Assembly (NCBI GenBank): GCA_017509605.1
Contig: JAFWPH010000067.1
Coordinates: 1-64,000 of the forward strand
Length of the DNA stretch: 64,000 nucleotides
Direction of reading: 5' to 3'
From: Bacteroidaceae bacterium
Lineage (GTDB): Bacteria; Bacteroidota; Bacteroidia; Bacteroidales; Bacteroidaceae
Numbering within the stretch: position 1 is the first letter of the stretch; every line of letters begins with the position of its first letter. The notes under the pieces are model-generated. The model was not told the DNA's origin. It was given only the letters and a program-made list of their open reading frames with translations, and did no database searches. The translations under genes were made by a program, and so were the position numbers. This document shows, in pieces, positions 61,290 to 64,000 of this stretch.

Positions 61290-62080
61290 TTTTCTACTTC
61301 TCAGGCACCGGCAACTCCGCATGGGTGGCGCAGCAACTCGCACAGCAACTCAATGACCGTTTATGCTTCATCCCTGATGAACTGAAGGGGGAAGCAAACT
61401 ATAAACTGCGAGCCAATGAGAAACTTGGTTTCGTCTTCCCTGTCTATGCATGGAGAGTGCCCAAGTTCATCCTCAAGTTCATACGGAGGATGAAGGTGGA
61501 GAATGTCAGTTATGTCTATTTCGTCGCAACTTGTGGCGACGACTCCGGACGTATGGATCATTATTTCAAGAGGGCTGCCCAACGAAAAGGATGGAAGGTG
61601 GCGTGTGGCTTCTCTGTCATCATGCCAGAAGCATACGTCTCTCTGCCTGGCTTCGATGTGGACGACAAACTCAAGGAGAACCGCAAACTGAGGGAGGCCA
61701 AGACAAGACTCGATGACATGGCCACTTTTATCGCAGACTCCAGGCAAGGACGGTTTGAAACCATTCCAGGACGCCTTCCATGGACCAAAAGCATCGTACT
61801 CGGATGGTTCTTCAACACCTTTCTCATGTCGCATAAGCCCTTCCACACCAATGGCAACTGCAACGGCTGCGGCAAATGCGCGAAGGTCTGCCCGCTCAAC
61901 AACATCGAAATGAAAGCCCACCCAGAGAAACCGGCTGATCCTGAAACCATGGCTTCTCCGCTCCGACCGCTATGGCACAAGGATTGCGTGGGTTGCCTCC
62001 GATGCTACCATTCCTGCCCTCAACGAGCCATCGAGTACGGTCGGTTCACAAAAGGGAAAGGCCAATATCTACACCCTTGA
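61286..62080 (+). CDS. Flavodoxin/ferredoxin fusion protein (EFR1 family)
   Basis: A 264-residue protein. The N-terminal flavodoxin-like domain has the FMN-phosphate loop FSGTGNSAW (residues 5-13). The C-terminal domain binds two 4Fe-4S clusters through Cys192, Cys195, Cys198, Cys202 and Cys234, Cys237, Cys240, Cys244. The fusion is known as EFR1 (electron transfer, partner unknown) and is common in anaerobes. I start at the ATG at 61286, which overlaps the corA stop and begins exactly at the flavodoxin strand MIFYFSGTG. Translation is probably coupled to corA. Confidence 0.92.
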   Translation: MIFYFSGTGNSAWVAQQLAQQLNDRLCFIPDELKGEANYKLRANEKLGFVFPVYAWRVPKFILKFIRRMKVENVSYVYFVATCGDDSGRMDHYFKRAAQRKGWKVACGFSVIMPEAYVSLPGFDVDDKLKENRKLREAKTRLDDMATFIADSRQGRFETIPGRLPWTKSIVLGWFFNTFLMSHKPFHTNGNCNGCGKCAKVCPLNNIEMKAHPEKPADPETMASPLRPLWHKDCVGCLRCYHSCPQRAIEYGRFTKGKGQYLHP

Positions 62081-62117
62081 ACAACGACAATTCCGTCCCT
62101 AATAACCCTTATCGCTT

Positions 62118-62870
62118 ATGAAATTCATCTCATGGAACGTCAATGGCCTCCGAGCTTGCTACGGCAAGGGATTTGAAGAGGCTTTCAACAATCTCCAAGC
62201 AGACTTCTTCTGCTTGCAGGAAACCAAAATGCAGGAAGGACAATTCGACATCCAATTCCCAGGTTACGAAGTATATTGGAACTATGCCGAAAAGAAAGGC
62301 TATTCAGGAACGGCTGTCTTCACCAAGCACCACCCAATCAGCGTCGCCTATGGCATTGGCATCGATGAGCACGACCACGAGGGAAGGGTCATCACGCTCG
62401 AGATGGAACGTTTCTACCTCGTCAACGTCTATACACCTAATTCACAGGATGAGCTGCGCAGGCTCGACTACCGCATGACGTGGGAGGAAGACTTCAGGAA
62501 ATACCTGCTGGCACTCGACGAGAAGAAACCCGTCATCGTCTGCGGCGACATGAACGTGGCGCACAAGGAGATTGACCTCAAGAACCCGAAGACCAACCGT
62601 CGCAACGCAGGCTTCACCGACGAGGAGCGCGATAAGTTCACGGTATTGCTCGACAGCGGTTTCATCGACACCTTCCGTTTCTTCTATCCTGAACAGAAAG
62701 ATGCCTATTCATGGTGGTCCTACCGCTTCAAGGCTCGTGAGAAGAACGCAGGGTGGCGTATCGACTATTTTCTCGTCTCCTCGCGTCTGGCCGAACAACT
62801 GAAGGGTGCCAGCATCCACAACGAGATCTATGGCAGCGACCACTGCCCAGTTGAGCTCGTCATCGAATAA
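62118..62870 (+). CDS. xthA: Exodeoxyribonuclease III
   Basis: A 250-residue exonuclease/AP endonuclease of the XthA/ExoIII family, which repairs abasic sites and removes 3' blocking groups. Conserved motifs: SWNVNGLRA, LQETK (metal-binding Glu36), NVYTPN, GDMNVAH, WRIDYFLVS and GSDHCPV with catalytic Asp/His. Length is typical. It is on the same strand 37 bp after the flavodoxin/ferredoxin gene, and it ends at a terminator shared with the convergent panD side. Confidence 0.97.
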   Translation: MKFISWNVNGLRACYGKGFEEAFNNLQADFFCLQETKMQEGQFDIQFPGYEVYWNYAEKKGYSGTAVFTKHHPISVAYGIGIDEHDHEGRVITLEMERFYLVNVYTPNSQDELRRLDYRMTWEEDFRKYLLALDEKKPVIVCGDMNVAHKEIDLKNPKTNRRNAGFTDEERDKFTVLLDSGFIDTFRFFYPEQKDAYSWWSYRFKAREKNAGWRIDYFLVSSRLAEQLKGASIHNEIYGSDHCPVELVIE

Positions 62871-62871
62871 C

Positions 62872-62908
62872 AAAAACGGGAGCGCCCATCGGTGCTCCCG
62901 TTTTTTTT
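62872..62908 (+). terminator. Intrinsic terminator of xthA
   Basis: Arms ACGGGAGC and GCTCCCGT with a 10-base loop and a run of eight T; it directly follows the stop codon. Confidence 0.95.
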
Positions 62909-62949
62909 CTTGGTTCTGTGCGCTATGTCGCTTCAGCGTGGCGGCACTG

Positions 62950-63306
62950 TTACTCGGTAACCACCTTGTTGGTTTCCACGTCAGGGAAGACCACCGCAGG
63001 CTTGAAGTGCTTGGCCTCCTCAAAGTCCATCAGCGCGTACGACATGATGATGACGATGTCGCCCACTTGCACCTTCCGGGCAGCGGCACCGTTCAGGCAG
63101 ATGCTGCCCGATCCGCGCTCTCCTTTGATAATGTAAGTGTCGAAACGCTCACCATTGTTGTTGTTCACCACCTGCACCTTCTCGCCGGCAATCAGATTGG
63201 CAGCGTCCATCAAGTCCTCATCGATGGTGATGCTGCCCATGTAGTGGAGGTTGGCCTCGGTCACACGGGCGCAATGGATCTTGGATTTCAGAACTTCTAT
63301 CATCAT
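62950..63306 (-). CDS. panD: Aspartate 1-decarboxylase
   Basis: A 118-residue pro-enzyme that cleaves itself to give a pyruvoyl group and makes beta-alanine for pantothenate. The cleavage site Gly-Ser is in YMGSITID (Ser25 counting from the first Met; a second Met follows directly and may be the true start, 63303). Tyr of [15 protein letters not shown] and the later [14 protein letters not shown] region are conserved. It lies 17 bp downstream of panC on the same strand, the usual pantothenate pair. Confidence 0.97.
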   Translation of the reverse strand: MMIEVLKSKIHCARVTEANLHYMGSITIDEDLMDAANLIAGEKVQVVNNNNGERFDTYIIKGERGSGSICLNGAAARKVQVGDIVIIMSYALMDFEEAKHFKPAVVFPDVETNKVVTE

Positions 63307-63323
63307 TTTTTCTTAATAGCTAC

Positions 63324-64000
63324 TTATCTGGTCTTGTACTTCACATTGTCGATGAGACGAACGGGGATGCTGCCGCAGAACACGGTCACACAACCCACCA
63401 CATAGTCGCTGTCGTCCCAGTTCTTCAGGCTGCGGAGGCTGTCGCCGTCCACAATCTCGTAGTACTGCACTTCCAGACCATCCACCGAGTTGATGTTGCG
63501 GATGACATACTGGCGGGTCTCCTCAAGGGTGTGGTCTTTGGCGAAATAGACACTGGCGAAGAGTGTGCGAGAGATGTTCAGGGCAATCTTGCGCTCGTCA
63601 TCAGAGAGCAGGGAGTTGCGGCTGCTCAGAGCAAGGCCGTCTGCTTCTCTCACAATGGGGCAGGGCACAATCTCCAACGGGTACTGCTGGTCGGCCACCA
63701 TCGCCTTGATGACGGCTATCTGCTGGAAATCCTTTTCACCGAAGTAGGCGCGGTCGGGCTCAACAATCATGAACAACTTGCTCACAATCTGGCACACACC
63801 GTTGAAATGGCCGGGACGGAAAGCGCCCTCCATCACCTCGTCCGTCGGGGGATAGGAGAAATGACGGGTGTCGGGCTCGGGGTACATCTCTATCACTTCG
63901 GGGGCGAACAGGATGTCGGCGCCGATGCTTTCTACCAGCTCGCTGTCGGCGTCCAGCGTGTGGGGATACTTCTCCAGGTCTTTCTTGTCATTGAACTGTG
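63324..64000 (-). CDS. panC: Pantothenate synthetase, partial (5' end outside the window)
   Basis: The frame is open from 64000 to the stop at 63324 (225 codons) and lacks the N-terminus with the HIGH-type motif. The visible part has [43 protein letters not shown] and the KMSKS-like [10 protein letters not shown], all of PanC. It joins pantoate and beta-alanine with ATP. It is upstream of panD, which supplies beta-alanine. Confidence 0.96.
   Translation of the reverse strand, partial: QFNDKKDLEKYPHTLDADSELVESIGADILFAPEVIEMYPEPDTRHFSYPPTDEVMEGAFRPGHFNGVCQIVSKLFMIVEPDRAYFGEKDFQQIAVIKAMVADQQYPLEIVPCPIVREADGLALSSRNSLLSDDERKIALNISRTLFASVYFAKDHTLEETRQYVIRNINSVDGLEVQYYEIVDGDSLRSLKNWDDSDYVVGCVTVFCGSIPVRLIDNVKYKTR

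Overview
The window reads as chromosome of a Bacteroidales bacterium, most likely Prevotella or a close relative. The signs are host-type promoters (TTTG, about 20 bp, TAnnTTTG), a SusCDEF outer-membrane glycan locus, secreted proteins with type IX secretion (T9SS) C-terminal sorting tails of the Prevotella kind (GRKL..KPT.KGIYI.NGRK), type III glutamine synthetase, a Na+-NQR operon and a rubredoxin-first rubrerythrin. The genus is inferred from protein style, not from a marker gene. No rRNA, tRNA, IS element or CRISPR array was seen.

Layout. 1-4209 (minus): a tail module of a phage (tape-measure-like protein, small tail protein, large tail protein running off the left edge). 4509-8567: a 1352-residue secreted GLUG-repeat protein. 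8568-9258: intergenic region with a 133-bp tandem duplication, a hairpin and the nqr promoter. 9259-15165: complete nqrABCDEF. 15268-18407: esterase, MFS sugar transporter and LacI regulator. 18685-26052: susCDEF, divergent from lacI, probably one maltodextrin/starch uptake regulon with it. 26215-33681: glnN, MBL hydrolase, aspS, a lipoprotein, pyridoxal kinase and a thioredoxin-like lipoprotein. 33896-36547 (plus): phage terminase large subunit and portal protein. 36660-47378: PD40 protein, rubrerythrin, beta-helix protein, valS, GH35 beta-galactosidase, glycosyltransferase. 47455-52181: sbcDC. 52454-57162: T9SS subtilase and a Na+/solute symporter. 57415-64000: mazG, a small acidic protein, a T9SS-tailed protein, corA with an overlapping flavodoxin/ferredoxin gene, exonuclease III, panD and partial panC.

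Most genes are ordinary core functions: the Na+ gradient made by NQR could drive the symporter, and the LacI/MFS/SusCDEF set would bring in maltodextrins. No glycoside hydrolase accompanies the sus genes here, so depolymerisation must be encoded elsewhere.

The unusual layer lies between genes. At least ten short-unit tandem arrays (7, 8, 9 or 10 bp) occur, mostly at gene 3' ends. In several cases the gene's own stop codon is one unit of the array, and later units repeat TAG or TGA at the same phase, so stops fall in all three frames before a terminator hairpin. Two arrays lie inside ORFs, and there the unit falling in frame reads TCA instead of TGA. A second oddity is that phage tail genes and phage terminase/portal genes sit 30 kb apart in opposite orientation with core genes between them.
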